A stretch of 55,177 nt of DNA from Acidimicrobiaceae bacterium (GTDB lineage: Bacteria; Actinomycetota; Acidimicrobiia; Acidimicrobiales; RAAP-2). The stretch is taken from the NCBI GenBank assembly GCA_013044265.1, contig JABEUQ010000039.1:1-55177 (forward strand), read 5' to 3'. Positions 17,655 to 25,987 of the stretch are shown here, one piece after another (the stretch's first letter is position 1; every line of letters starts with the position of its first letter). The notes below the pieces were generated by a model. That model did no database searches. It was given only the letters and a program-made list of their open reading frames with translations, and was not told where the DNA came from. Both the position numbers and the translations under genes were made by a program.

Positions 17655-18620
17655 TCAATACTGTTCAGTGCGTTCAACGCACCAGTCCCATAGTTCGGCC
17701 TGATCACGTTCTGGGTCGCGCGTGCGCGTCCAGGGCACTTTGTGTTCGAAGCGCGGGTGACGGTCCAGCCAGAAGTCGCCTGTGGTGCGCGACGTTTCAC
17801 GCGCGCCGGCGAGCCATACCAGCGTGTCCGCACCCTGGGCGGGTGTGCGCAACCACGGGCGAGCAAGCGAATAGAACTTGGGAAGTGACGCCGCGAGTCC
17901 GGGAGTATCGGCCCATCCCGGGTGCATTGCATGAAAGACGACGTCACGGGGCGACACGTGGTGCACCCATTCGTGATTGAGGACGAGTTGAGCGCGCTTG
18001 ACTTTGGCGTAGGCGGCCACGCCGTCGTAGTTGTCACTGCTCATCTCTAGCGTCGCGAGGTCGAAATGCTGCGAATACAGGCCCCCTGAGGAGACGGTGA
18101 GTACTCGCCCGGGTTTCGCGCCCGTGAGAACAGGCAGCAAGAGTCTGGTGAGGTGAAATGGTCCGAGTAGCTGCGCGGCCAGTGTCACTTCGAAGCCTTG
18201 GGGACTGAGGGTGCGCGCTGCGGTGATGGCGCCAGCGTTGTGGATGAGGACATCAAGGGTTCCGCGCGCGGTGACGCATTGCGCTACGCGTCGCATGTCG
18301 GCCAGGTCGCTGGTGTCACCCAGAATGTACTCGATACGTTCGTTCTGTGAGCGCGACTGCAGTGCGTTCACAGTCGAACGTGCCCTCGATTCATCTCGCG
18401 CGACGAACGTCACACTCGCTCCTAGGGCGGCGAGACGCGCCGCCGCTTCGAAGCCGAGACCCGACGTCGCACCGGTGATCACTACTCGCTGACTCGCCAT
18501 GGAGGGTGGGTCTATCCACGATTCAAGTCGTGAGCGCGTGGCGTATCCCACGCGGGAGAAGCTTCCGAGCACCGTGCACTCGAGGAATTTATCCACCACG
18601 ACGCTCGCGGGGTTTATCAC
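17655..18620 (-). CDS. Short-chain dehydrogenase/reductase, DHRS12-like
   Basis: 321 residues. The N-terminal extension FLECTVLGSFSRVGYATRSR precedes the Rossmann motif TGATSGLGFEAAARL, an arrangement shared with DHRS12-type reductases. NNAG is replaced by IHNAGAI; the catalytic set is S (TVSSGGL) and YAKVK (Tyr-x-x-x-Lys). The C-terminus contains HPGWADTPGL. The GTG at 18620 overlaps the SRPBCC stop in a GTGA junction, so the two genes are coupled; the start at the internal ATG would lose the conserved extension. Likely acts on a hydrophobic carbonyl or hydroxyl substrate; the specific one is unknown. Context suggests lipid metabolism. Confidence 0.88.
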   Translation of the reverse strand: MINPASVVVDKFLECTVLGSFSRVGYATRSRLESWIDPPSMASQRVVITGATSGLGFEAAARLAALGASVTFVARDESRARSTVNALQSRSQNERIEYILGDTSDLADMRRVAQCVTARGTLDVLIHNAGAITAARTLSPQGFEVTLAAQLLGPFHLTRLLLPVLTGAKPGRVLTVSSGGLYSQHFDLATLEMSSDNYDGVAAYAKVKRAQLVLNHEWVHHVSPRDVVFHAMHPGWADTPGLAASLPKFYSLARPWLRTPAQGADTLVWLAGARETSRTTGDFWLDRHPRFEHKVPWTRTRDPERDQAELWDWCVERTEQY

Positions 18621-19048
18621 GGGTTGAGTTCTCGTTCGAGTCCGACGCGTGCACGAGTACCAATGCCCTTGAATAAGAGGGCTATCACCGGTGCCGTCAG
18701 TTTGAACCATCCACGCGTGCGCAAATCCGCGTCGTAGGTGACTTCGCAACCTTGAGCGGAGGGCGAGAACGTAATCTCGTCCACCGAAAGAACCATATCG
18801 GTCTCAGCGCGCAGAACGACTCGACGCGGCGGTTCGAACACGGTGACTTCGTAGGTGAGGGGCAGTTGGCGACCGTTGAAGCTGGCAAGTAACTCAAAGC
18901 GAGTACCGAGACCGACGTCGCTAGAGCTGACTTGGCGCGCAGTGACGACACCGGGGTCCCACGTGGCGGCGTTGGAGAAGTCCGCCATATAAGCGAATGC
19001 AGTCATGGCGTCCCATGTTGAGGAAATGGTCGTGCGGTAGTGGGCCAT
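18617..19048 (-). CDS. SRPBCC (START-like) family protein
   Basis: 143 residues with the helix-grip pattern of polyketide cyclase/START-like proteins. The N-terminal TTISSTWDAMTAFAYMADFSNAATWDPG is the usual first strand and helix pair (given here as one region around residues 6-33). It is followed by VVLRAETDMVLSVDEITFSP and a C-terminal helix. The start ATG 19048 has AGGAG upstream. Such proteins bind hydrophobic ligands in a cavity. It is first in a two-gene operon with the SDR and divergent from the FAD/DUF1365/methyltransferase operon across a 100-bp promoter region. Confidence 0.82.
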   Translation of the reverse strand: MAHYRTTISSTWDAMTAFAYMADFSNAATWDPGVVTARQVSSSDVGLGTRFELLASFNGRQLPLTYEVTVFEPPRRVVLRAETDMVLSVDEITFSPSAQGCEVTYDADLRTRGWFKLTAPVIALLFKGIGTRARVGLERELNP

Positions 19049-19075
19049 GAAATACTCCTGTCGGACTCTCGTCAG

Positions 19076-19113
19076 AGTACCGGTAAAGTCGAAGCATTAA
19101 GCGACTTTGTACT
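19076..19113. promoter_or_regulatory. Interrupted palindrome in the divergent promoter of the lipid-modification operons
   Basis: AGTAC-CGGT-AAAGTCG at 19076-19091 is mirrored by CGACTTT-GTACT at 19102-19113, a 12-bp match with a 4-base insert on the left. It sits midway between the SRPBCC start (19048) and the FAD protein start (19149). One repressor or activator bound here could control both arms. Confidence 0.45.
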
Positions 19114-19148
19114 GTCGAGTGATGAGTAACTGTTAAGGAGCAGGTGTC

Positions 19149-20402
19149 GTGCGTATCGCCATCGTAGGCAGTGGGGTATCAGGCCTCGTCTGTGCCCACC
19201 TCCTTCGATCACATCACGACGTCACGCTTTTTGAAGCCGACGAGCGCGCCGGCGGCCACGCACATACCGTGACGACACAGATTGACGGCGTCACGCACGC
19301 GATTGACACTGGCTTCATCGTCTACAACGAGCGAAACTATCCCATTCTCACCCGGCTTTTTGCGGAGCTGGGGGTGGTGACGCGTCCCAGCGAGATGAGC
19401 TTCGCCATGGCCGATGACGAACACGACATCGAATGGTGCGGTTCTTCGTTGCGCGCAATCTTCGCTCAAGGACGCAATCTGGTGCGGCCGCCCTTCTGGA
19501 GAATGCTGGTGGATATCGTTCGATTCAATCGTTCAGCGCGTCTCGTGCTGAAGGAGCCCGAGAACTTCGGCTATACCCTCGAGGAGTTTCTTGCGCGCGA
19601 CCACTACTCCAAGGAATTTATTGAGTGGTATCTGGTGCCCATGGGTGCGGCAATCTGGTCGGCGGATCCCTTGGAGTTCTTGCGGTTTCCCGCGGCGGCA
19701 TTTATTCGCTTCTTCGATAATCACGGCCTACTGGGAGTACGCAATCGCCCCCAGTGGCGAACCGTCGTGGGTGGGTCCGTACAGTACGTCAACGCAATCA
19801 CCAAATCACTCGGAGCGGGGTTGCGTCTCGCCACGCCGGTGATATCACTCGCCCGCCTCAGCGACGGAGTCGCCGTGCGAACCGCCGAAGCGACAGAGGC
19901 TTTTGACCACGTAATCATCGCCACCCACTCTGACCAGGCCCTGGCCCTGCTCGAGTCGCCGACGAGTGCGGAACGTGAGATCCTCTCGGCGATGAAGTAC
20001 CGATCCAATGACGCGACGCTGCACACGGATGAACGAATGATGCCACGGCGCGAACGCGCGCGGGCCAGTTGGAACTGGCGCCGTCGTGACGTCAGCGCTC
20101 CCACGTTGACCTACGACCTCACCCGTCTCGAGGGGCTGAGCGCCTCACGACGGGTGTACTTGACACTGAATGAGTGTGATGCAGTTGATCCTGACCACGT
20201 CCTGGCGTCGATGACGTACTGGCATCCGGTCTTTGACTCCAGCGCTATGAGTGCACAACGTCGCCACGCAGAAATTAGCGGCCGTGACGCCATTTCCTAC
20301 GTGGGGGCGTATTGGGGGTACGGCTTTCATGAGGACGGTGCGCGCAGCGCCGTGGAGGTGTGTCGATCACTGGGTGCCGTCATCCCTGAAGGAGTCGCGT
20401 GA
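19149..20402 (+). CDS. FAD-dependent amine-oxidase-like protein
   Basis: 417 residues, starting at GTG 19149 after AAGGAG. The N-terminal dinucleotide-binding motif IAIVGSGVSGLVCAHLL and ELFEAD-type strand (TLFEADERAGGHAHT) are textbook. Then DTGFIVYNERNYPILTRLF and, later, VVGGSVQYVNA and the C-terminal FAD contact region YVGAYWGYGFHEDG. The last block is diagnostic of the subfamily found beside DUF1365 and Cfa-like methyltransferases. Catalytic chemistry is probably desaturation or oxidation of a lipid chain rather than amine oxidation; that is inference from context. Its stop overlaps the DUF1365 start (GTGA). Confidence 0.9.
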   Translation: MRIAIVGSGVSGLVCAHLLRSHHDVTLFEADERAGGHAHTVTTQIDGVTHAIDTGFIVYNERNYPILTRLFAELGVVTRPSEMSFAMADDEHDIEWCGSSLRAIFAQGRNLVRPPFWRMLVDIVRFNRSARLVLKEPENFGYTLEEFLARDHYSKEFIEWYLVPMGAAIWSADPLEFLRFPAAAFIRFFDNHGLLGVRNRPQWRTVVGGSVQYVNAITKSLGAGLRLATPVISLARLSDGVAVRTAEATEAFDHVIIATHSDQALALLESPTSAEREILSAMKYRSNDATLHTDERMMPRRERARASWNWRRRDVSAPTLTYDLTRLEGLSASRRVYLTLNECDAVDPDHVLASMTYWHPVFDSSAMSAQRRHAEISGRDAISYVGAYWGYGFHEDGARSAVEVCRSLGAVIPEGVA

Positions 20403-21181
20403 AGAGTGCTCTGTACGAAGGGACGATTACGCATCGCCGTCACGCGACCGCGGCGACCGCCAACGTGGCCCATGACTTTCGTTACTCGACCTTGACGCCC
20501 CTGCTTTTCCTGGATGAACTCGATGAGTTGGTGGCGATGCATCCGCGGTGGTCGCGCACACGGCCCAACGCGGCGTGGTTCCGGCGCCGCGACTATTTCG
20601 GTGACGCCTCGATACCACTCGATATTGCGGTGCGTGACGAAGTCACGGCACAATCGGGAAGACGCCCAGTCGGTGACATCGCGATGCTCGGCCACGTGCG
20701 CCTCTGGGGATGGTTGTTCAATCCGCTATGCGTCTACTACTGCTTTGACGCGTCGGGTGAGCGGGTGCAGCAGATACTGCTCGAGGTGCGCAACACGCCA
20801 TGGCACGAACGTCACCTCTACGTGCTCGACGGAGCGGTGACGCATCAGCGTTTCGCCAAGGCAATGCACGTGTCGCCGTTCCTGGGCATGGACCATGAGT
20901 ACGTGGTGACCTGGTCGGTGCCGGGTCAGCACCTGTCATTTCACCTGGGCAACCGTCGAGGTGAGGAGCGAATCTTCGACGCCTCGCTGTCGCTGACGCG
21001 TCGCGAGATCACGACCACCTCACTGAGTGCGCTCGTGTGGCGTCGTCCATTCCAGACTGTGGGTGTGAGCGCTGGAATCTATCGGCAAGCGCTGTCGCTG
21101 TGGCGAAAGAGGGCACCCTTTTATTCGCATCCGCGTCGAATCGAAAAGAAAGCTGCGGCGTCGAAAGTGGCAGATGACTGA
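20399..21181 (+). CDS. DUF1365 family protein
   Basis: 260 residues. Family blocks: YEGTITHRRH at the N-terminus, HDFRYSTLTPLLFLDELDEL, RRDYFGD, LGHVRLWGWLFNPLCVYYCF, EVRNTPWHERHLYV, KAMHVSPFLGMDHEY. Many conserved His and Tyr residues suggest a metal or lipid-binding role. The function is unknown, but the gene is nearly always encoded between an FAD oxidoreductase and a Cfa-like methyltransferase, as here. It overlaps both neighbours (4 bp left, 8 bp right), so expression in fixed ratio is likely. Confidence 0.92.
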   Translation: MKSALYEGTITHRRHATAATANVAHDFRYSTLTPLLFLDELDELVAMHPRWSRTRPNAAWFRRRDYFGDASIPLDIAVRDEVTAQSGRRPVGDIAMLGHVRLWGWLFNPLCVYYCFDASGERVQQILLEVRNTPWHERHLYVLDGAVTHQRFAKAMHVSPFLGMDHEYVVTWSVPGQHLSFHLGNRRGEERIFDASLSLTRREITTTSLSALVWRRPFQTVGVSAGIYRQALSLWRKRAPFYSHPRRIEKKAAASKVADD

Positions 21182-22436
21182 TTCGATCATCCCCATAAAG
21201 GGTGTGGCTGCGCGTCGGGCGCGTCGGGCACGGCGCCTTTCTGAGATTGCCGTGCGAGCCCTGCTAACTCGTGCGCGCCAGGGCACCCTAGTGCTCACAG
21301 ACCCCTCGAGCACTCGGCGCTACGGTCGCGGAAGTCCTGAGGTGCACGTCGTCATCAATGACGCTCGCACGTATCACGCTCTGCTGCGCGGTGGCTCCAT
21401 TGGATTTGGAGAGAGCTACACCGACGGATGGTGGGACTGTGATGATCTCACGTTGGCGGTACGTTTCGTCATGAAGAACCTCAGTCCTCTGATGCGCCGT
21501 CTCGATGCTGTGGCGCGAACTCTTGCTCCCCTGTCGCATATCTGGCAGCGTCTGGAGCGCGTGGATAAGGAGCGTGATCGGGCGAATATCCGTGCGCACT
21601 ACGACCTGGGAAATGACTTCTATTCCTTGATGCTCGATGAAACCATGATGTATTCCTGCGCCTACTTCGCCGAGGAGAGCACCTCGCTACACGATGCTTC
21701 GCTCGCCAAGCTCGAGAAATTATGTTCGAAGTTGCGACTGGGACCCCAGGACCACGTCCTCGAGATCGGAACCGGTTGGGGTGGATTTGCGACGTACGCG
21801 GCGCAACACCATGGTTGCCGAGTGACCACCGTCACAATCTCAGATGCGCAGTTCGAGCACACCCGTGCCTTGGTGCGACAGAAGGGTCTCGATGGTCTAG
21901 TTGAAGTACGCAATCAGGACTATCGAGATTTGACGGGTACTTTTGACAAGTTGGTCTCGATCGAGATGATTGAAGCTATCGGTTGGCGCCAACTCGACAC
22001 CTACTTTTTGACGTGTGCCAGGCTCCTCAAACCCGATGGTGTCATGGGACTGCAGGCCATCACCATCAACGATGCCAGCTACGAGCGAGCCAAGAATCGC
22101 GATGATTTCATCAAGCGAATGATCTTCCCGGGGGGATTCCTCCCCTCCATCGAGTCAATGGTGCGTTCAAGTTCATCGGTGAGTGATTTGAGAACCGTGG
22201 ACCTCGAGGACATTGGTCGACACTACGCCGAGACACTCGCGAGATGGCGCGCCAATCTGGCGTCACACTTGAGCCAGTATCGCGAACTTGGTCTCGGCGA
22301 GGAATTCGAGAGGATGTGGCATATGTACCTGTGCTACTGCGAGGCGGCGTTTCTAGAGCGCCACGTCAGTGACGTGCAAATAGTCTTGGCACGAGGAGAA
22401 TGGCCCGCTCCCTTAGGGGCGAGCGCGCCGCGTTAG
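21174..22436 (+). CDS. Cyclopropane-synthase-family methyltransferase (copy 2)
   Basis: 420 residues. The SAM motif is VLEIGTGWGGFATYAA, with HYDLGNDFYSLMLDETMMYSC supplying the Cys and VSIEMIEAIGW the Glu. Where cyclopropane synthases have His (E. coli LLHTIG region) this protein reads GLQAITI, so the bicarbonate-binding His is Gln. That change marks the subfamily encoded with FAD and DUF1365 proteins, and may mean a methylation outcome other than cyclopropanation. The N-terminal domain has FGESYTDGWWDCDDL, conserved in Cfa-type proteins. It is the last gene of the triad and ends 4 bp inside the convergent YfhO-like gene. Confidence 0.9.
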   Translation: MTDSIIPIKGVAARRARRARRLSEIAVRALLTRARQGTLVLTDPSSTRRYGRGSPEVHVVINDARTYHALLRGGSIGFGESYTDGWWDCDDLTLAVRFVMKNLSPLMRRLDAVARTLAPLSHIWQRLERVDKERDRANIRAHYDLGNDFYSLMLDETMMYSCAYFAEESTSLHDASLAKLEKLCSKLRLGPQDHVLEIGTGWGGFATYAAQHHGCRVTTVTISDAQFEHTRALVRQKGLDGLVEVRNQDYRDLTGTFDKLVSIEMIEAIGWRQLDTYFLTCARLLKPDGVMGLQAITINDASYERAKNRDDFIKRMIFPGGFLPSIESMVRSSSSVSDLRTVDLEDIGRHYAETLARWRANLASHLSQYRELGLGEEFERMWHMYLCYCEAAFLERHVSDVQIVLARGEWPAPLGASAPR

Positions 22437-24718
22437 CCCTTCGACGTTGAGCGCCTTCGCCACCACGGTAGTAACGCCGCGCCCACTAGGGTCAGCACGG
22501 CTGTGGCGTAGAGAACGTTGTAGTGGCTGTAGCCGCGGTACGTGAAGATCACGACGTGTCGCCCAGGTGACACCGACACGCCCAGCAGGGCTGGAGCGAG
22601 CATGATGGTTCTGGCGGAACGACCATCGACACTCACTCGCCAGCCGGGATCGTAGGCCACCTTCAACAGAACGACCGCTCGGCGGTTGGCCACCACCGTG
22701 GCGCGCGCGCTCTGGGCGTACACGAGGTCCTGGCTCTGGGTGAGAATTTTCCCCGCCACGCCTTTCTGATTGGCCAGGGAGGTCAACGTGGGTGTGGCCC
22801 CGGTGTGTCCGTCGTAGGAGATGATCGGGTAGATCGCACGCGCCGGCCACGATGATCGCAGAAAGGTACTGGTGCGGGTACCTAAGTCGGCGTTATTGGC
22901 GGAGATGATCCCGTACGTGTCCACCAGCTGGAACAGCGCCGATGCGGGTGCGCTACCAACTTGCCACAATCGATACCGGCCTTCGGTGCGCAACAGCGTC
23001 GCGGGTACCGGTGGCGCGTGACCGACGGGCAGTAGTACGTAACGCACGCCAAATGTGGCGTAGTCACCGATGACGAACTCGTCGAAGTAGGCCTCGGGGT
23101 CGGTCATGAGTCCGCTGGTGCGCAACGTGAAGCCCACGGCGTCCACATTGAGTTGTTCGAGGTAGATGTAGACCGGTACTGCGCCGACGTAAAATTGGTG
23201 CCCCCAATTCGAAGGCATGCCCGCGTAGATCCGTCCACCACCGCGCGCCTGGGCCAGGGTCACCAGTGAGTCGACCTCGGCACCCTGGCTCGTTGCGACC
23301 TGTCGCTGGTAGGAGATCCACGCAGCGGAGTATCCGTCGTAGGTCGAAATCTGTGTCCAGGCTGGTGCGAGCAGAGCGACGATTACTGCGAGCAGGAGCG
23401 GTGTCCTCAGCCAGGGAGAGGAAGGGAGTGCGGGGCATCGTGATGTCGCGAAGCGCTGACGCGTGAGTCGTGCACTCGCGCGGTAGAGGAAAACTGCCAG
23501 TGTGAGCGCGCCCACGCCCGCCAACACGAGGCCCGCGAGTTGAACTCCCATGATGTAGCGCTGCAGCAGCAGATTCTGATTGCCGGGTAAGAGGTTGAGT
23601 AGAGGTCCGAGAGTCGGACGGCCGAAGAAGAGGATGAGACTGAGGAGCCACGCGCCCACGATGGCGCGGGCCCGCTCGTCGTAGCGCCATCGGCGTTGAC
23701 ACGAGAGCAGCCCGACGCCCACCAGGATGGTGATGATGGGCCAGCGTCGCCAGTCGTAGATCTGTCCGGTCAAGAGCCAGCTGAGCACGCGGCGGGCACC
23801 GTAGGAATCGTTGATGGTGGTACCCACCTGGAACTGATTGATCGCGAGCCATTTGGCGTGCACGAGGAGAGGCACCGTCACCCACGCCGCGGCCATCAGC
23901 GCGCCCACGCCCAATATGAGGGCACGACCTGAGCGCACGAGAAATTGACTGGGACGGATCAAGATCCACACCGCCAGTGTCAGGGCCGCCAGGTAAGCGG
24001 TGAGGAAGTGAAAAGCGATGGTGAGCGTGAGCGTCAACACTGCGGGGAAGAGGGACTTACGCTGCGAGATGAAGCGCCAGCTGAAGGCCCAGGCCAGGGG
24101 GAGGGTCCACATGGCCCAGAGCTGGGACCACAGGCCACTGCCGATCCAGATGTAGCTCTGGTGACCGAAGCCACGTCCGGTCACCGTGAAGAGGAGGGGT
24201 GAGAGCGCGGCAGCGACGGCTGACTCGTAGCGACCCCACGAGAGTAGGCGCGTGGACCAGTAGACACACAGTGGCCACAGGCTGAGTAGGAGATAGAGGG
24301 ACCAGGCGAAAGTAGCCTGAGGCCCAAAAATAAGCGAGATTGCTCCGGTCACGAGCGCCGAGAAACTCTGATACTGCACGAAGAACGCCGAACCCAGGGA
24401 CAACATGGGATACCAGTGGTCCAAGGGTGAAATACCCTGGCGTAAGAGTCGCATCGCTAGCGTCGTCATCTGCAAATGCATGCCGCTGTCGTTGGGGTAA
24501 GCCACACTCAGGCGTTCGAGACGTAGTGACCACAGATTGAAAAGCACCGCAACTACAACGAGTGAGTGATGTCCACGTAGTCGCCGCCGATCGACGTAAT
24601 CGTTCGAGAGGGGTAAGAGGGCATTCGCGGGTTGTGATACTCGCCCCAGTAGTGTGCGAATTCGATGGGCCAGCCGTGTTACTGGGTTGGACGCGGTAGT
24701 CACGAGCGAGGATTCCAT
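22433..24718 (-). CDS. Large polytopic membrane protein, YfhO/GT-C-like
   Basis: 761 residues. About 12 hydrophobic helices lie in the first 450 residues, with a loop after helix 1 containing YPNDSGMHLQM, in the position of the catalytic acidic loop of GT-C glycosyltransferases. A mainly soluble extracytoplasmic part follows, and the final helix is ALYATAVLTLVGAALLPWW-like. The motif AYDPGWRVSVDG near residue 685 is characteristic of YfhO-type proteins, which are thought to glycosylate cell-surface polymers using lipid-linked sugar donors. The acceptor is unknown. It is a single gene, convergent with the methyltransferase, and its acyl-lipid relation to the neighbours is not established. The 211 bp upstream up to the hydrolase gene hold nothing recognisable. 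Confidence 0.75.
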   Translation of the reverse strand: MESSLVTTASNPVTRLAHRIRTLLGRVSQPANALLPLSNDYVDRRRLRGHHSLVVVAVLFNLWSLRLERLSVAYPNDSGMHLQMTTLAMRLLRQGISPLDHWYPMLSLGSAFFVQYQSFSALVTGAISLIFGPQATFAWSLYLLLSLWPLCVYWSTRLLSWGRYESAVAAALSPLLFTVTGRGFGHQSYIWIGSGLWSQLWAMWTLPLAWAFSWRFISQRKSLFPAVLTLTLTIAFHFLTAYLAALTLAVWILIRPSQFLVRSGRALILGVGALMAAAWVTVPLLVHAKWLAINQFQVGTTINDSYGARRVLSWLLTGQIYDWRRWPIITILVGVGLLSCQRRWRYDERARAIVGAWLLSLILFFGRPTLGPLLNLLPGNQNLLLQRYIMGVQLAGLVLAGVGALTLAVFLYRASARLTRQRFATSRCPALPSSPWLRTPLLLAVIVALLAPAWTQISTYDGYSAAWISYQRQVATSQGAEVDSLVTLAQARGGGRIYAGMPSNWGHQFYVGAVPVYIYLEQLNVDAVGFTLRTSGLMTDPEAYFDEFVIGDYATFGVRYVLLPVGHAPPVPATLLRTEGRYRLWQVGSAPASALFQLVDTYGIISANNADLGTRTSTFLRSSWPARAIYPIISYDGHTGATPTLTSLANQKGVAGKILTQSQDLVYAQSARATVVANRRAVVLLKVAYDPGWRVSVDGRSARTIMLAPALLGVSVSPGRHVVIFTYRGYSHYNVLYATAVLTLVGAALLPWWRRRSTSKG

Positions 24719-24929
24719 TTGGAATCAACCTTCTTCGAGAGTCGAAGTGCCCCGCAAGGGTGCCATGAGCGGTGTGATCTTTCCAATAAACCTAAACGCG
24801 AAGATGGCAATGCAATATTGCCGTGAATATTTGATCGCTCAATTTTGTCACAGCCCCTATCCAGACGGCAACACTCGAATTCGTAGGTACGCGCGTTGCG
24901 GTGGTTGGTGGTACCGCGACGCGACTCCT

Positions 24930-25874
24930 TCACTGAGTCGGCACGGTCCCCACGGCACGTGTCAGGAAGAGCACTTGTTCACTGAGTGCGCGTTGACCGA
25001 CGGTGCTCTCGGGGGCGAACGCGTCGAAAGCATGGTAGGTCCCGCGGTAGTGATGAAATTCCACACTGACACCAGCATCGAGGAGCCGCTGAGTGAAGGC
25101 AAAATCCTCGTCACGTAGAGGGTCCTCCTCGCAACTCATGACGAAGGTGACCGGCAGCCCACTTAAGTCGGTCGCGCGTGCTGGCGCGGCATACGCGACG
25201 GCATCTCCGTGGTGACCAAGGTAGAGAGGCCACATTTTGCGCGACCGATCGCCATCCCAAGGATCGTAGATCTCGAAAGTTTGCATCGAAAGAGTGGTTC
25301 CTCTGTCGTCGAGTACGGGATACATCAGCATCTGAGCGGCGATCGAGGGTCCGTGCTCGTCGCGTGAGAGTAGGACGAGTCCCGCCGCCAACGCTCCTCC
25401 GGCGCTCGCACCGCTCACGCAGATGCGTTGAGCATCTATTCCAAGTTCTTCGGCGTTTTGGACCATCCACTTCAAGGTCAGATTGGCGTCGTCTAGGCCA
25501 GCGGGATATGGATGTTCCGGTGCGAGGCGGTAGTCAACCGCGACGAGGACGATATCGGCGTGGGTGACGTAGTGCAGACAGCGATCATGTTCGAGTTCGA
25601 GGTCACCAAAGACGAAGCCCCCTCCGTGTATGAAGAGCAGAGCGCCGCTTCGTGCAGGGAGATTGTCTCGACGGTAGATCCGCACCGGCACTCGGTCTCC
25701 CCGAAGATTTTCTGCGAAGCCGTCGTGGAAACTAACCCCGAGGGGTGGGGAAAGACGATGGAGGAGGGCTTCAGAGGTGAGGATCTGCCCCCGAGCCCGT
25801 GACCCCGCTACATCATCCATATCAGAGGTGCGCGGACCACCGAGGAAAGAGAGCAGCTCGGGATCAATTGCCAT
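24930..25874 (-). CDS. Alpha/beta-hydrolase, HSL family esterase
   Basis: 314 residues. The oxyanion-hole motif HGGGFVFGD, the nucleophile GASAGG (Ser), the acid region EDPLRDED and the catalytic His in YHAFD form a complete hormone-sensitive-lipase triad. VDYRLAPEHPYPAG is typical of the family. It would hydrolyse small carboxyl esters; the natural substrate is unknown. It starts 37 bp from the LacI-type operator at 25911 and is divergent from the isomerase-family gene, so it might be controlled with the rhamnose genes, for example to deacetylate a sugar before uptake; that is speculation. A role as the missing kynurenine formamidase is also possible in principle because those enzymes share the fold, but the gene is 20 kb away. 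Confidence 0.88.
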   Translation of the reverse strand: MAIDPELLSFLGGPRTSDMDDVAGSRARGQILTSEALLHRLSPPLGVSFHDGFAENLRGDRVPVRIYRRDNLPARSGALLFIHGGGFVFGDLELEHDRCLHYVTHADIVLVAVDYRLAPEHPYPAGLDDANLTLKWMVQNAEELGIDAQRICVSGASAGGALAAGLVLLSRDEHGPSIAAQMLMYPVLDDRGTTLSMQTFEIYDPWDGDRSRKMWPLYLGHHGDAVAYAAPARATDLSGLPVTFVMSCEEDPLRDEDFAFTQRLLDAGVSVEFHHYRGTYHAFDAFAPESTVGQRALSEQVLFLTRAVGTVPTQ

Positions 25875-25910
25875 GGCAGAAATGTAGTCGCCATCTCCGA
25901 GGAAAGATAG

Positions 25911-25940
25911 TTGAAACGTGTCAAACTAAGGTGCAATAGT
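25911..25940 (+). promoter_or_regulatory. LacI-type operator and probable promoter of the isomerase-family gene
   Basis: TTGAAACGTGTCAA at 25911-25924 is identical to the operator at 28927-28940 and to the reverse complement of that at 30174-30187. TTGAAA could act as a -35 box, with AATAGT at 25935-25940 as the -10 (18-bp spacing). It lies 64 bp upstream of the start codon at 25988, so a bound repressor would occlude RNA polymerase. Confidence 0.75.
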
Positions 25941-25987
25941 CTGGTGCGAGTACTTGTTGGATCGACAACTCGGGGGAGATTCTCATT

